DNA of 64,000 bases from Nectonema munidae. Its lineage: Eukaryota; Nematomorpha; Nectonematoida; Nectonematidae. The position numbers and the translations under genes are program-made. Under the pieces are notes generated by a model. That model made no database searches. It worked only from the letters and a program-made list of their open reading frames with translations, and was not told where the DNA came from. Location of the stretch: NCBI GenBank assembly GCA_030549495.1, contig JAUIRK010000908.1, positions 62,001 to 126,000 on the forward strand, read 5' to 3'. Below, one piece after another: positions 46,966-61,066 of the stretch (its first letter is position 1; every line of letters starts with the position of its first letter).

Positions 46966-47532
46966 TATATTCAATACACTTTCTTGTATTCGCAATATTT
47001 ATGGCATTATGCCTTCTTTTTCCTTTTCACTCCATCTTCCTCCCTCTTTCTTTCTGATTTTATTTTACATGCATTATAGATTTATGTAAGATATCATGTG
47101 ATACATCAATCATCGGAGCAAGCAGATGAGTATGAAAGATTTTTCAATTCTTTTACAAATCACATTTTTTACTTGCTATTCATTTTAACTTTTTTCTTTC
47201 AAAAATTTTTCATCTGAACATTTTAACTATATAAAATATCTTGATTTTTTAAAAATAGATGTAATATGATTTGGATAAAAAATCAATTGCAAACATTTTT
47301 GAATTAAGATTTTCAATCGTTAATATTATATTAGGTTGAGGAAGAATTGAATTTAAACAGTTAAGACAGACAAAAAAAATGACAGATGTTTTTTTTCAAT
47401 ATAAAAAAATGTTTTCAGATTCGTCCCTTACTTTTCGCAATTAGACCACTTCACAAGTCTAGAGAGACAATTGTGATCTTTTAAAATTATGACACATACT
47501 CTTGTCCTACAAAATTTTTGCAGTGTTTTTAA

Positions 47533-47771
47533 TGCTTACATACTGAAGTTAATCCTTTTTTGAATCGTCAGTAAATAAAACTTATGAAAATTTCTTTTTT
47601 TCTGGTTTTTAAATTACAAATAGAGCAAAAAATAAAAATAAAATACATTTTGAAAGGGATATTGGGAGTTAACATCATGCTATAATAAACAAAAATCGTT
47701 TTCATCAGACGATTAGATCAAATGGGTTAAATTGAAAAGGCATTCAACCAAGATTTTAGACGTTGCTTTTC
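47533..47771 (+). repeat. Dispersed 239-bp repeat, copy 1
   Basis: Starts TGCTTACATACTGAAGTTAA and ends TTTTAGACGTTGCTTTTC. It matches 51643-51877 in the same orientation with few differences. Inside is TCAGACGATTAG followed by GGGTTAA, recalling the TTAA MITEs. Confidence 0.85.
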
Positions 47772-47994
47772 GCACTTAATCCTTTGATTTCTTTTCGAAT
47801 CATTTATCTTATAACTTAAGCAAACGATTTTTATTTCGTCAATCACTAGTTACCCATATGGTTAAAGGTAAACAAACACACATAACTCATTTGTACATTA
47901 TATTTAATTTAGGCCTTTTTGTTAATAGTGATTTTATGTGTATTAAAATTTATATTTAAGGCTTAATTGATATCGATTAAAAGTAAAAATTAAG

Positions 47995-48090
47995 AAATCA
48001 GGTCAATTCGGCTTCAAGACACTTTGGCCTATGGACAATTCGAGATTATTGCCTTGAGGCCGAATTATTCCTGAACTAAATTTGGTCCAT
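47995..48090 (+). repeat. GGTCAATTCGGC word repeat
   Basis: GGTCAATTCGGCTTCAAGAC and CTTGAGGCCGAATTATTCC face each other. Related words occur at 49801-49848 and around 57412-57520, where the pair is GCCTCTGGACATTTCGG and GGCTGAATTGCCTTGAGTCC. A dispersed, partly self-complementary repeat of unknown class. Confidence 0.5.
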
Positions 48091-49514
48091 AAAGTATTGC
48101 AAGAGGGTATGAATTTTCGTTTAGTCTTTGTAATCAAAAGTTAATTGTGCTTTTCTCAATTTTTCATTTGATTGTTAAAAAATTAAAATTTATTTTTATT
48201 TAATACATTCTAAAATATGATGGTTATTATTTTAGTGGAAATTACGATGAGATCAAATTTAGAGAAACCTATGGTAATTCAAGTTCTCCTAAAAATATTT
48301 TTAAATCAGATAAAAAGAGCGTTACATTTTGTCCACAAACGAAAAAAATTTCACGACATCCCAAAATATTTTTAAAAATATTATAACATTTTTTTGAAAA
48401 TTTCATGTGTTTAGTTGTCGGCAATAAAAACAAGAATTTGTTAAGAGCGAAAAATTATTCGAAGTAAAAGTTTCATGCAATATTGAAATTTTTTAGTTTT
48501 ATGTTTGTCGACGAAATCTCGTATTCCTGTTTTTTACAAAAGGTTGAAAGTCAGTTTTTAATATTATAATTTCGAAATTTTATTTTTGAACATTAATTTT
48601 GAGTGTATCAATTATTGAGCAATTAATTTTTTTAGCTTCTGGTCTTTTATTTTTCGCGCGTTTTTGATTCAGGGGTTCTGATTTTTTGGCGTTTTGGTTT
48701 TCCGGGATTTTAAATCATATTAATTTATTATTTTTTCTAAATAAGCCATTTCCTCAATTTGAGTTATCACATATTTTATTACTCCAACTTTTTTACTTTT
48801 CGAAAAAAATGTTCATGTTTTTTGCTTTGGATTTAAAAACACAGCCCTATTTATCTTGTGCATAATTCATATGAGGCTAAAACTTTTTTTCAAAAATTTG
48901 AAACATTTTTTTTCACAGATGATATTTCACAATTACTTTCTCGCCAATAATACAATTAGTTTTAAAAATTTTAATTAAATGAATATACTCACATGTTTAA
49001 CGGCATCTTTACTTATTCCAAAGATTTGAATTGCCCATTGAGACAAGTTTTGTTATCATAAAGCGAGTGTGTCTTGATATTTCTAGTAGAGGAGCTTTAT
49101 TCAAGTTGTGTGATATTTATTTGCAATTTGCTATACACGAATACGAATTGATTCATGCATAAAGAAAATACAGTCCTAGCTTGTTTCACAAAATTGCTTC
49201 ACGGATTTTGTCAAAAAATATGAAGCAAGGAAAAATATACAAAAATATTATCATATGAAGCAAGGATTTATGAAATTTGTGATTATATTATCCCTTATTT
49301 CAAAAGTTTGTCATACATATGATCATTCTATACAAACAAAAATAATATACAGAAGATAAATACATATAATAAACCCTTTTAACTATAAATTCAGATAAAG
49401 TTAATTGAAAACTGAATATAACAGTTCGTTATGAAATTTGTAAAACCATATTTCATATATAAACCTTTATATCAGACTTATAGGTCTCTCTGCGGATCTC
49501 TGACGTACAGTGAA
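48091..49514. other. Gene-free AT-rich stretch
   Basis: A block near 48535-48600 (AAAGTCAGTTTTTAATATTA) is echoed near 49728-49780 (AAAGCCAGTTTTTAATAATA), so part of the region is a diverged duplication. No genes. Confidence 0.5.
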
Positions 49515-49598
49515 TTCCAAATAACTCCAAGTCGTGGGGACCAATCAAATTATTTTGAGTTATCCAAAGTTTGAGTTAAACAAAGTTGCAGTGTCAAT
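49515..49598. mobile_element. Possible Tigger-type mini-MITE
   Basis: ACAGTGAATTCCAAATAACT at the left and, inverted, CACTGCAACTTTGTTTAACT at the right resemble Tigger ends around a ~40-bp core. Flanks do not clearly show TA on both sides. Confidence 0.35.
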
Positions 49599-50197
49599 AG
49601 TACTATATTTTTAATTTTTAGCATTTTGTTTTTTGGACTGTTTATTTTTGCGTTTTCTATTTGGAAGTTTTTTTTCCTTGTTTTGACTAAAGTACCGATA
49701 AAGTCAAAAAAAGCTTTTAAAAAAAAGTTGCAAAGCCAGTTTTTAATAATATAATTTTAAAATATTGTTTTTGAACGATAAGAGTTTTTAATCTGAAACC
49801 AGGTCAATTCTGCCTCAAAACAATTTTACCTCTGGATAATGCGCCTTAACCCTAATTTACCTATTTGTCTACATGTCTAGACAAAAGCTACAAAATTTTG
49901 AAAATGATAAGTTTTATAAAATTTCACCACTCACAATTTTATGAGAATAATAAAAAGTATTCTTTTTTCTTAACTAAATTAAAAAAGCTTTTAAAAAAAT
50001 TATCATTCTCGAATTTTTGTAGATACATCCTATTTTGCCCAAACGTCTACATTTATAGACGCATTTTTTTTATTTTTAATTTTGAAAATTGGTATTTTTC
50101 CATTTAAACTTTTCTAAAAAACTTTTTTATATTATATTTTTCTTTTTTTATTTAGTTTTTTATTTTATTAATTTTTAATTAATCCAATTTATTAACA

Positions 50198-51449
50198 TGA
50201 GAGAAAGCAAAAAAATTATTACTTTCTAAAGCTTATACTTCATTTGAAGAAGAAATAAACTATTCCGGTAGTTTGAAAAAATTTGAAGTGGATGAAGAGG
50301 AAAAAAAGTTATATGAAAATGAATCTATGTTAGATAAATGGAGTGGCGAAGAGGATTTTTCCGACGAAAGCGACGACAAATGTTTGCAGGATAAACATTA
50401 TGAAATTGAAAATTCTGGTTCATTAATCAAATTGAAAAAGAAAAATTTATGTAATGATTTAGTTTCTAAGGCTTTAAGTGGACAACAAATGTTCCAAATG
50501 TGAGATCTATTCAAAGAAACATTGTGACATCCATTGATTCTAGAACTACTTATTGTCCCGATTCTTTTTTATATTTTTTTGATGAAATTATATTGCGCAC
50601 TGTTCTTAAGTTTACGAATAGAAGACTAAGAGCCTTGAACAAAATACTTTTTTTTCTGAATTTAAAGCCTGCTTAGCAATAATTATAAGGGTTGGATCTG
50701 ATAGAGACAACCTCTCAAGTTTGGCTTCTTTATATAACCCAAAAGATAGTCGGCCTTTTTATAGATGCTGCATGTCCACAAATAGAATTCGCCTTCTTTT
50801 GCAACATATTTCTCTTGACAACAAAGTAACTCGTAAAGAACGACAAAAAGAAGACAAACTTGCTGCCGTCAGAGAAGTCTTTAATTTATTCCTCAATAAT
50901 TTGCGCAAATATTATATTCCGTCCGCTTCTCTGACTTAGATGAACAATTGTATCCCTTTAAACTTTGAAGGATACACACCAGGTAGAGCTTATATGCCGT
51001 CAAAAGCAGCAAAATATGGCAAGAAGAATTATGTTGTAAACGGTTACGCTTTGAATGGAATTCTTTATTGAGGAAAGAAAAAGAACAAGTTGGACTTGCA
51101 AAAAAAGTTGTTTTGAAATTGTGTGAACCTTATTATGACACACATAGAAATATATACATGGATCGATACTTCACTTCATATAATTTACTTGAGGATCTTT
51201 TGAAAAAAGCGCTTTCAGACCAAGTAACGATTCAGGCAAATAAAAGAGAAATCCCTGATGTGCTAAAATCAGTTTTTATGGGAAAAAAATAAAAGAATAA
51301 TGCTTCTATCGTATTGTCCTAAAAAACAAAAATGTGATGACAATATCTGAAATGTAGAAAATCGACAAGAAGCCCTCATGTGTTAAATGTGCAAACGTTA
51401 TTTGTTCTCAACATAAAAAAACTACAGTTTTGTGTTTTGATTGTCAGTA
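50198..51449 (+). pseudogene. piggyBac D transposase, internally deleted
   Basis: The acidic N-terminal part (EEDFSDESDDKCLQDKHYEI) leads after a frame change to CPDSFLYFFDEIILRTVLKF. From 50721: PKDSRPFYRCCMSTNRIRLL, RKERQKEDKLAAVREVFNLF and KYYIPSASLT, then the first catalytic Asp region (DEQLYPF in a shifted frame). 51068-51292 holds VVLKLCEPYYDTHRNIYMDR and YFTSYNLLEDLLKKALSD, the second Asp region. The third Asp block (GVD...) is missing: sequence passes from ILSYCPKKQK straight to the C-terminal zinc segment CVKCANVICSQHKK...CFDC near 51376-51447. At least three frame changes or stops. Confidence 0.85.
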
Positions 51450-51474
51450 AATTTTTAATTTTTTTCTATTTTAA

Positions 51475-51604
51475 CCCATTTACGACCAATGTTCCTATTT
51501 TGGAACATAAGTAATTTCATCTTCGTCTGCTTTTTTCAATGACTTTGAATATAAATCCTCTACGTTTTTTTAGATATCGTCTGCTTTGCTTGGTCTTAAA
51601 CGGG
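51475..51604. mobile_element. TTAA-flanked MITE with AGACGA motifs
   Basis: TTAA at 51471-51474 and 51605-51608. Ends CCCATTTACGACCAATG and, inverted, CCCGTTTAAGACCAAGC. Contains TTCGTCTGC and ATCGTCTGC. Lies in the 3' untranslated part of piggyBac D. 130 bp. Confidence 0.82.
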
Positions 51605-51642
51605 TTAATTTTATTGGTTAATGCTTAAAAAAACACATTACA

Positions 51643-51877
51643 TGCTTACATACTGAAGTTAATCCTTTTTTGAATCGTCAGTAAATAAAACTTATGAAAA
51701 TTTCTTTTTTCTGGTTTTTAAAGTTCCAAATAGAGCAAAAAATAAAATACATTTTGAAAGGGATATTGAGAGTTAAATCATCATGTTATAATAAACAATA
51801 ATCGTTTACGTCAGACGATTAGAACAAGTGGGTTCAATTGAAAAAGCATTCAACCAAGATTTTAGACGTTGCTTTTC
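51643..51877 (+). repeat. Dispersed 239-bp repeat, copy 2
   Basis: See 47533-47771. It sits inside the 3' region of piggyBac D, which shows that it moved or was copied there after, or was acquired by, that element. Confidence 0.85.
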
Positions 51878-52021
51878 TCAAAAGAAGAAAAACACTAAAA
51901 TTTAAACCGTTTTCATATAGGCTTTTTGTTTGAGTATAATAACAAAACATTTGAAAAAAAACTTGTCTAGATAGAGTCTATGTAGAGAGTTTTGACTTAT
52001 AGGTAAAATAGGGTTAGGACA

Positions 52022-54290
<2,269 letters not shown>

Positions 54291-54299
54291 CAAAAATGA

Positions 54300-54467
54300 G
54301 GTAATGTTGCACTATCCGTGCATCGATAAACGTCTTTCCTATGCAACTGGCTTTTTATCGATGCACGGATAGTACTATTAGATAAGTACTAGATAGTACC
54401 GTGCATCGATAAAAAGCGAAATGCATAGGAAAGACGTTTATCAATGCACGGATAGTGCAACTTTACC
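54300..54467. mobile_element. Foldback MITE, 168 bp, 9-bp duplication
   Basis: Flanked by CAAAAATGA at 54291-54299 and 54468-54476. Ends GGTAATGTTGCACTATCCGT and, inverted, GGTAAAGTTGCACTATCCGT. Each arm contains a further inverted pair (CCGTGCATCGATAAA and TTTATCGATGCACGG), so either half can fold alone. A 9-bp duplication would fit a Mutator-like (MULE) element; an 8-bp reading is also possible. Confidence 0.85.
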
Positions 54468-54688
54468 CAAAAATGATTATTGTACGTTGGTTGGCCTCGA
54501 TAATACTCAAAGTTTGTGGGTTATTGATATTTTGTAATGTCTTCCAATCATAACAATTCACAAATAAGTATTGGAATACGGTAGTAGTATTATTTAATTT
54601 GGTATTATAAACATTAAAAATTACGTGGTCGGACATCTGGCCGAACGGATATTTCATCGAGGAACATTTGGCCAAACAGACATTTAGC

Positions 54689-54767
54689 AGAAGAGAAATT
54701 TCACCGGAAATGTACATATAATTTGACAGAAGGGAAATTTCACCGGAAATGTACATATAATTTGACA
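54689..54767 (+). repeat. 39-bp tandem duplication
   Basis: AGAAATTTCACCGGAAATG and TACATATAATTTGACAGAAG are repeated twice in direct order. Just upstream are GGACATCTGGCCGAACGG and GAACATTTGGCCAAACAG words, with an inverted echo near 54917 (AATGGCCAGAGGCTAAATGT). Confidence 0.8.
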
Positions 54768-55207
54768 ATTTTTGTAGACTTTGCTTTAATTCCGGTAAGT
54801 TTGCATGATTGTACTTTATACAAATCTGCAGCCGATAACCTACTCAAAGATACCTTGCCAAATATATCATGATATGACATGACTGATTACAAATCTACTG
54901 CGTAATTTTTTTTCAAATGGCCAGAGGCTAAATGTCGGGGTAGCGAAATCTTGAAATTTGGTTGAATATCAAAACCTGTGAGATCATTTTTGTAGATTCA
55001 TTAGAAACTTTTGTTGTTTTATTTGATCTTTTTTCAATTCTATTCTAAATGAAATAAAACTTAAATAGAATCAAATAAAATTGAAAAAGATCAAATATAA
55101 ACAAAAATAGTGAAATAGAAATAAAGATCATATAAATATTTTTTTTTTATAAATCCAATATAAATTCAGAAAAACGCTAAAGCAACCTAACAACTCTTAT
55201 CTCTCCG

Positions 55208-55819
55208 CAGGGCAGGGGAAAGGCAGTGGGGGCAATTGCCCTGTGGCGCCACATCTAGGGGGCGCCATTTCATTGCCACTGACATCAACGCAGCAGAGCT
55301 TGAGATGGAAATTGAGGACATTCAAATGTTTTTGAAACCTCGGAAGGAAAAACCAGCAAACGCTATGGAGTTACTTGGTTTCCTGTCCTCGCGCTTAGAC
55401 TGTCCGAATCTACATGTAGCTCTGAGGATCATGCTGACAATTGGAACTTCTATTGCATCCTGTGAAAGGTCATTCAGCAAGCTAAAACTTATTAAGTCCT
55501 ACCTAAGGAGCACTAGGAGGCAAGTCCGCCTCCAAAGACTGGCTCTTATGAGCATTGAGAAAGAAGTTTTCGATTGTGTTGATTTTGACGAAGTCATCGA
55601 TAATTTTGCTGCTGCTAAAACACGAAAAATGAACATCTAATGGAGACTGTTTTCGACGCAGTCAGTTATGTGGCTTAATAAAAATGTGAGCATTTTTTTT
55701 CTAAATCACTTTTTAAGCCAGAATGGGGTGGGGATGAGTGAGAAAAGAAATAGGAAGGGGTGAGGGGCTCCATTCAGGACCTTTGCTTTGGGGCGCCACT
55801 ATCCCTTGATACGGCCCTG
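55208..55819 (+). mobile_element. Deleted hAT element with perfect 8-bp duplication
   Basis: Flanked by TCTCTCCG at 55200-55207 and 55820-55827. Ends CAGGGCAGGGGAAAGGCAG and, inverted, CAGGGCCGTATCAAGGGA; GGCGCC motifs follow both ends. Only the last part of the transposase gene remains. Crisp duplication and open reading frame point to a recent insertion. Confidence 0.92.
55236..55640 (+). CDS. hAT C-terminal dimerisation domain ORF, 134 aa
   Basis: Open from an ATG inside the left terminal region to a stop at 55640. Transposase similarity starts near residue 16 (DINAAELEMEIEDIQMFL). The core HVALRIMLTIGTSIASCERS and FSKLKLIKSYLRS is the conserved hAT C-terminal block: S-x-x-S-C-E-R-S-F-S-K-L contains the last catalytic Glu and the dimer interface. 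The zinc finger, DUF4371 part and the first two catalytic Asp residues are missing, so it cannot transpose DNA. Whether the short ORF is expressed is unknown. If it were, it could in principle pair with full-length transposase; that is inference. Composition is noticeably more GC-rich than the surroundings. Confidence 0.8.
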   Translation: MPCGATSRGRHFIATDINAAELEMEIEDIQMFLKPRKEKPANAMELLGFLSSRLDCPNLHVALRIMLTIGTSIASCERSFSKLKLIKSYLRSTRRQVRLQRLALMSIEKEVFDCVDFDEVIDNFAAAKTRKMNI

Positions 55820-55827
55820 TCTCTCCG

Positions 55828-56697
55828 TCATTTAAAAAGTAGAGTAAAACTTCAAACCTAGTTTCAAAAATTTTTTCCATCGGCGCACATACTTCAAGTA
55901 ATACCTATCCAAATGAAAGAGTGCGAATTAATGACATGGTGTAGCTTTTTACATTCTCGTATACAAATTTCGAGAACTGGTTACATCGATATTTTCCATA
56001 ATTAGCGTATAATACTATAATAGCACTTTTCTTGCTTATCACTTTTTGAATCGCGTTTTGTTATGAGTGGTAAGAAATTTCTCTTAATTAAAACTTCTAC
56101 TTCACTGTAAATTGTTATCAGTGCTCTCTTTTTTCTCTGCGAATAGTGAGGGTAGTTTTTTAGGCTTTCTTCATAACAAATTTTGCGTTTTCCTTTATTT
56201 TCTTGGTGAAAACTATATCTATTTTCATATACATATAGCTTAATAATAATAATGAATGTGTTCATACTCTGCAATTTGTAAAGCAAGAGTTTTGAATAAT
56301 ATCGAAGAGATGATATCTTGTAAATGAGAAAATCAACTTTTTTAAGCGGATTTCTGGAAAATGCCTTTTCAGCAACATTTGTGTTTTCATGGAATTTTAT
56401 TTTTTTTTAAATAACTCCGAGATGACTTAGTAAACTTTTGAGAGTTTTTTTCTACGATATAAAAATTTAAAGAATGAAGCTTGATCATTTCCGATGCGAT
56501 AGGCGCAATAAAGTATATTCAAATTATTGATTTGAATAATAGAAATTGTTGACTATTTTCAATATATTAGTTAAAGGTAAATATACTTAAAATTATGAGC
56601 AAACAATCCTTGGTGCTAGGTCGAACCCAATATGTTGTGACATCCAACCCAAGTATCCAACTAGTTGAGAAAATATTTGTCCTCAAGACCATTCATC
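55828..56697. other. Gene-free AT-rich stretch
   Basis: No recognisable genes or ends. Confidence 0.5.
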
Positions 56698-56705
56698 CTT
56701 TAGAC

Positions 56706-57402
56706 CAGTGGTCCCCAACATGGGCGGTATCGCCAACCGGTGAGTAATTTTAAATATATTTTGGGCAATTGATCAAGAAGTGGCAATAGGGGGCGCTAGG
56801 CATTTTTTGGCTCTAGAATAAACAGTTATTATGCGTAGTTTCCTTTCATTTCTTTTCAAAATCTTTTATTATCCAATCATAAAAACAAAAAACCTTAATT
56901 CATTAGGGTCATTCAGAGATGATGTAACTGCAACCAGAGGAGGGGGTGTAAAAAATTGCAATTATACGTATGAAGTAGAAAAGTTGTATTTAAAAGTTGG
57001 TAAAAGGGGAGAAGGGAGGGGCTGTTAAAATTGTTTGACAAAATCTATGAACGATTCCTTATCATTATCTCATATCAATTATTTTCGCGCACACACGGGG
57101 CGGGGAGTGTTCTCTCGAAAAATTTAAAACATTTTTGTTTATCAATGCCAAAAACTATATTTTTGTTTTTAATATATTCTAAAAATTGTAGAAAGTTAAT
57201 GTTTCATAAAAAAATTAATGATAATTATTTATGTATTTTCAAAAATTTATTTTTAGCCTACCATTTCATAATTTATATTTTTTTTTGAAATTGAAAATAT
57301 TTTGAAAATTATAATGAATAAAATTTTATTTTATATTCTTTTGACATTAAGCAAATTTTTTCCATAAAAGGGGCGTGAGTCAAATGAGGTTGTGAACCAT
57401 TA
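56706..57402. mobile_element. hAT-type MITE with perfect 8-bp duplication
   Basis: Flanked by CTTTAGAC at 56698-56705 and 57403-57410. Ends CAGTGGTCCCCAACATGG and, inverted, TAATGGTTCACAACCTC. Inner words GGGCGGTATCGCC and AGGGGGCGCT. 697 bp without transposase similarity. Inserted in a copy of the GGTCAATTCGGC repeat. Confidence 0.88.
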
Positions 57403-57410
57403 CTTTAGAC

Positions 57411-60400
57411 AATTATGCCTCTGGACATTTCGGTTTCAAAGAAATATTCAATATATTTAGAGGTCGAATTACCAAGAGGCTGAATTGCCTTGAGTCCAAA
57501 TTGACCTTCTTCCAAACCTTACTCATGGCCCTAAATAAGCTAAATTAATAAATCAACCAATTTTTTTATATACTCATTTTATTCAATTAATCGTGGGGTC
57601 TAGTTTACTTGCGCCAAGACCAACTTGCGCCACTTAAGACAACTTTTACCAACTCGCCTCAATTATTTTTTAGTTAATTAATTGCTTTTTGGTTAGTTAC
57701 TTACTTAGTTAGTTAGTTGGTTTGAGTTGGTATTACAAAGTGGGGAGTTGTTTGCTGAGAGTTGAATTATATTTTACCATTCAAAATCTGCAACGAATAC
57801 TTATACCCAAACAATTTTCTAGCTATCCACTTAGAATAAGATGGTATTTCTAGAAGTTGATAAAACAAGAATGTTTTGCTAATACAAAAATAAATATGCT
57901 TTAAAGTTTCTGCTCTTTCAGCAAAATACCGCACGGGCTGATATTTTTTCTAAGAGTGAAAAATTAGCTTCAAAAATATAATTCTTTACAAATTTTGATA
58001 TAACAATCATAAAAAAATTATTGTGTTAGATTAGATTAATCAATGGCAGCAATCATCCACTTATGTTGATAACCGATTAAATAGCAATGATCGAAAAACA
58101 GAGATATACAAAATTATTAACTCATCCATTAATTATTATGCAAATGATGTCAATGTCGTCAAGTCAGGCAATGGTATCAATTCACATTATTACTAGTTAA
58201 GATAGCTGCGATTATAATGCTCAAACTACCTCCTGATAATTCATGTTTTTTCATTTCAAAATTATCTATTGAAAATTTGCTGAACATGTGTGATGCATGG
58301 GATTATGAATCAAAAAATCTTTTAATCTCATGATTCAAGATGGATAGTAAAAAAAAGAGCAGCACGAATCTTGCACGTTTGTGTTCTACGTTGCAACGCT
58401 TTATTTTTAAACGGGTTTTTATATTAGAAATTTTTTTTACATCCTCTTTGAAAAAAGTTTTCGCTATTTTGTCCATAACTTGTTTTACGATCAAACATTT
58501 ATCTAAGGTTATATCATTTTGAAAAAAATGTTCATCTCATAATTTAGCATTTCATTTATAAAATATTAATCACAAAACTAGTGCAGTTTGAGTCAATAAA
58601 GGCTACATTTGAATTCTAATAGAACTTATAGTTTCTGTGAAAAAAGTTTAAGTTATTATTTCAACAAAGGTCAACTTTTTATTAATAGGACAACTTAATT
58701 AATTATTTAATTTTTATAATCAGATCTTTTTACTTTTGACTCCTCCATTCTGGCACATAAATAAATAAAATAATTTAAAAAGATGATATATGAATTTTAC
58801 AATGAAAGATACATTTGATGTATGTAGAAATATTGATTCTGAAGATGATGTAAGTGAATCTAGAAAATGACTGGAAAAACAAAATAATAAAAAGGATGCC
58901 GAGAATGTGAAAAAATAAGTATATAATGTGCTCTTCTCAAACACAAGCAACGGACAGTGAAGGATAAATTCAAGTGTTTCTAAAAACTTTTGTCTAAAGA
59001 TCGCGCCTTTTTAAAAGAGTGTACTTAAAATATTATATGGTATCCTACAATATTAATATTAATAATAAAATTGCGAAAAGTTTATAGAATAATCTTCAGA
59101 ACAATTTTTTTTAGAAAAAAACAACTTTTTGAAGCTGTTGGGACAATTTTTGAACGCTTTATAGGTCAAAACACAAAATATAAAAATGCATCAAAAAAGA
59201 AAGCAAGCGAGTTGTCTCAAATTTTTGTCCTGAAAGGACTAACGGGGTTTCCCGCTACTAGTGTTCCCTTACTCCGTTATTTTATTTAGTAATAATAATT
59301 GACAAATTTGTTTTCTTCTCAAAAGCATCCATTAATTTATTCGATCTACTAAGTATACCAATAAGCCAAATAAATGACACACTATCTCAATTATTATTAG
59401 TAAAACCAAATGAATAATTAACTATTGTTATCTACTGAGTGTAACTATTTCTTACCAATTAATTCTTTTGCTTTTTCCCACGAACTCGTACTTACGACTT
59501 TGATTAAAACTATCGCATTCGGAACTCATCGGTGCTTCATCCTGTTTTTCGCGAGGCATTCGTAAGTTATACTTCCTCAGATTCTCCCTCAAATGATAAT
59601 CCTTTAAGCTCACCCACACGCTGTCCCCTCGTCAGCATGAACTTAAATTGAAAACATAACATTTATTACACTCCTTACTGTTTCGGTTCTATGAAAGTAT
59701 CTGAAGTCAGAAAATCTCAGAAGTAATTTGCGAGGAAAATCCCTTAAGTAAATTTTTACTCTTTGTGCATAATCCCAATTCTAACAAAAGGGGCATTTGT
59801 CTTGAGCCTAAACAGGTGGCAGCAAAAGCCTATGACGTGAAAGCGTAAACAGTAAAGAAGACATAACAATATTTATATTAGCTTGCATATAATGTTTTTA
59901 TTTGAATGAAAAAGTGAAGCATTAGTGAAGTTTTTATTAATCTTTTCATATAAAGTAAGACAATTCTATTAAAATGATTACCATTTTTTAAAATAAATAA
60001 ATAAAAAAAAGCATAACATTTTCGCAATATTCTTTTTTTCGTGAAAAGCTGATATTACTAACTCACTACTTTGACATGCCCTGAAAACTGATTAGAAGAA
60101 TGGTCAAAATTTATGACTAGCTGCATCAAATAAATACTACTTTCATCACATTTACCCATAAAATTTGGATTTAAATATTTGAATCTTAAATTTCCTTCTC
60201 AGTTAAGTGATGAAAAAATGAAGAAGGCATTGTCATTCTTTTTATCATAAATATTTATTATCATCGTCTCTCCTCCATTTGACAATTTCATTTCCAAAAA
60301 GTGGATTGTTATTTAATTTAAACTTATTTGGCTATTTCAATTCCTTAAATCACAATAGTATAATTGATCAAAAATGTTGTGCAATATCATTCAAGAAAAT

Positions 60401-61066
60401 ATTTTGCTAAAACTATCCATTTTAGAAATAAAATGTTTTAATTTAACACTATAAATTTTTCATGTGTGACTTGTATAGATTTATAAAGCCCATGAAAAAG
60501 CTTTATTTTGGTGGATTTCATGCTAAAATTGGTTAAGAAATGCAAAAGTTATAAAAGAAGGACGAGTAAAAGTCAATGAAGTCTATTTTTGTTTCGGTTT
60601 ACAAAAGCCTCCAAAAACACCTTTTGTTCAATTTGAAATTAAATTCTACGTTACTTTAGGATTTTATAGATCTATAAAAGTTAATTTTTTGAATCGAGTC
60701 AATAAAGTCAATTTTCCTATGCTATTTTGTATGCTTTGAAACGTTTAAAATTTGAAAAGGGTATTTTTGCAAAATAGGATGGTGATTTATAAAATATTTA
60801 ATATTTTGGTTCACGTTGTAAAAATGCATTTTTTACCTTTTTGTTGTCTCCTATCTTCAATCATAACAGGCATTTCAACTGAGGTCCATTTTTCTTGAAT
60901 GTATCATACCTACTAAAAAATTTGTATTTTTAAATTTAATTCTAACTCTATCGGTTATATAATATTTTTTTTGATATAACATATAATAGGTGTTTATTAA
61001 ATAACAAAATTTGAGAAAAATATTACCTCAAATATGTATAACAAAAATTTATTACTATTTTGTTAA
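57411..61066. other. Gene-free stretch
   Basis: AT-rich with short frames. 58340-58522 (MDSKKKSSTNLARLCSTLQR) and 59071-59289 stay open for 60-72 codons but match nothing I know. A GC-richer patch at 59480-59640 has no recognised product. A short TTAGTTAG repeat lies near 57690-57722. Confidence 0.45.

Larger units (their letters stand above)
45690..48715. repeat. Region bounded by decayed inverted repeats
   Basis: At the left, AAACGCCCAAAAACCAAAAC (about 45709) and GAGATTTCGTCC (about 45882). At the right in reverse order and orientation, GACGAAATCTCGTATTCC (about 48507) and GGCGTTTTGGTTTTCCGGG (about 48690). This could be one old element with degraded ends, later filled with other sequence. 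No gene inside. Confidence 0.35.
49850..52013 (+). mobile_element. piggyBac D with terminal repeats
   Basis: TTAA at 49846-49849 then CCCTAATTTACCTATTTGTC; the right end, inverted, reads CCCTATTTTACCTATAAGTC and is followed by TTAG at 52014-52017. Subterminal GTCTACATGTCTAGAC (left) and GTCTAGATAGAGTCTATG (right) also match. Contains a deleted transposase, a TTAA MITE (51475-51604) and one copy of the 239-bp repeat (51643-51877). Confidence 0.85.

Noticed and set aside
47533-51877. The two 239-bp direct repeats as LTRs of a retroelement
   Set aside because: One copy lies inside piggyBac D and no reverse transcriptase, gag or primer-binding site lies between them.
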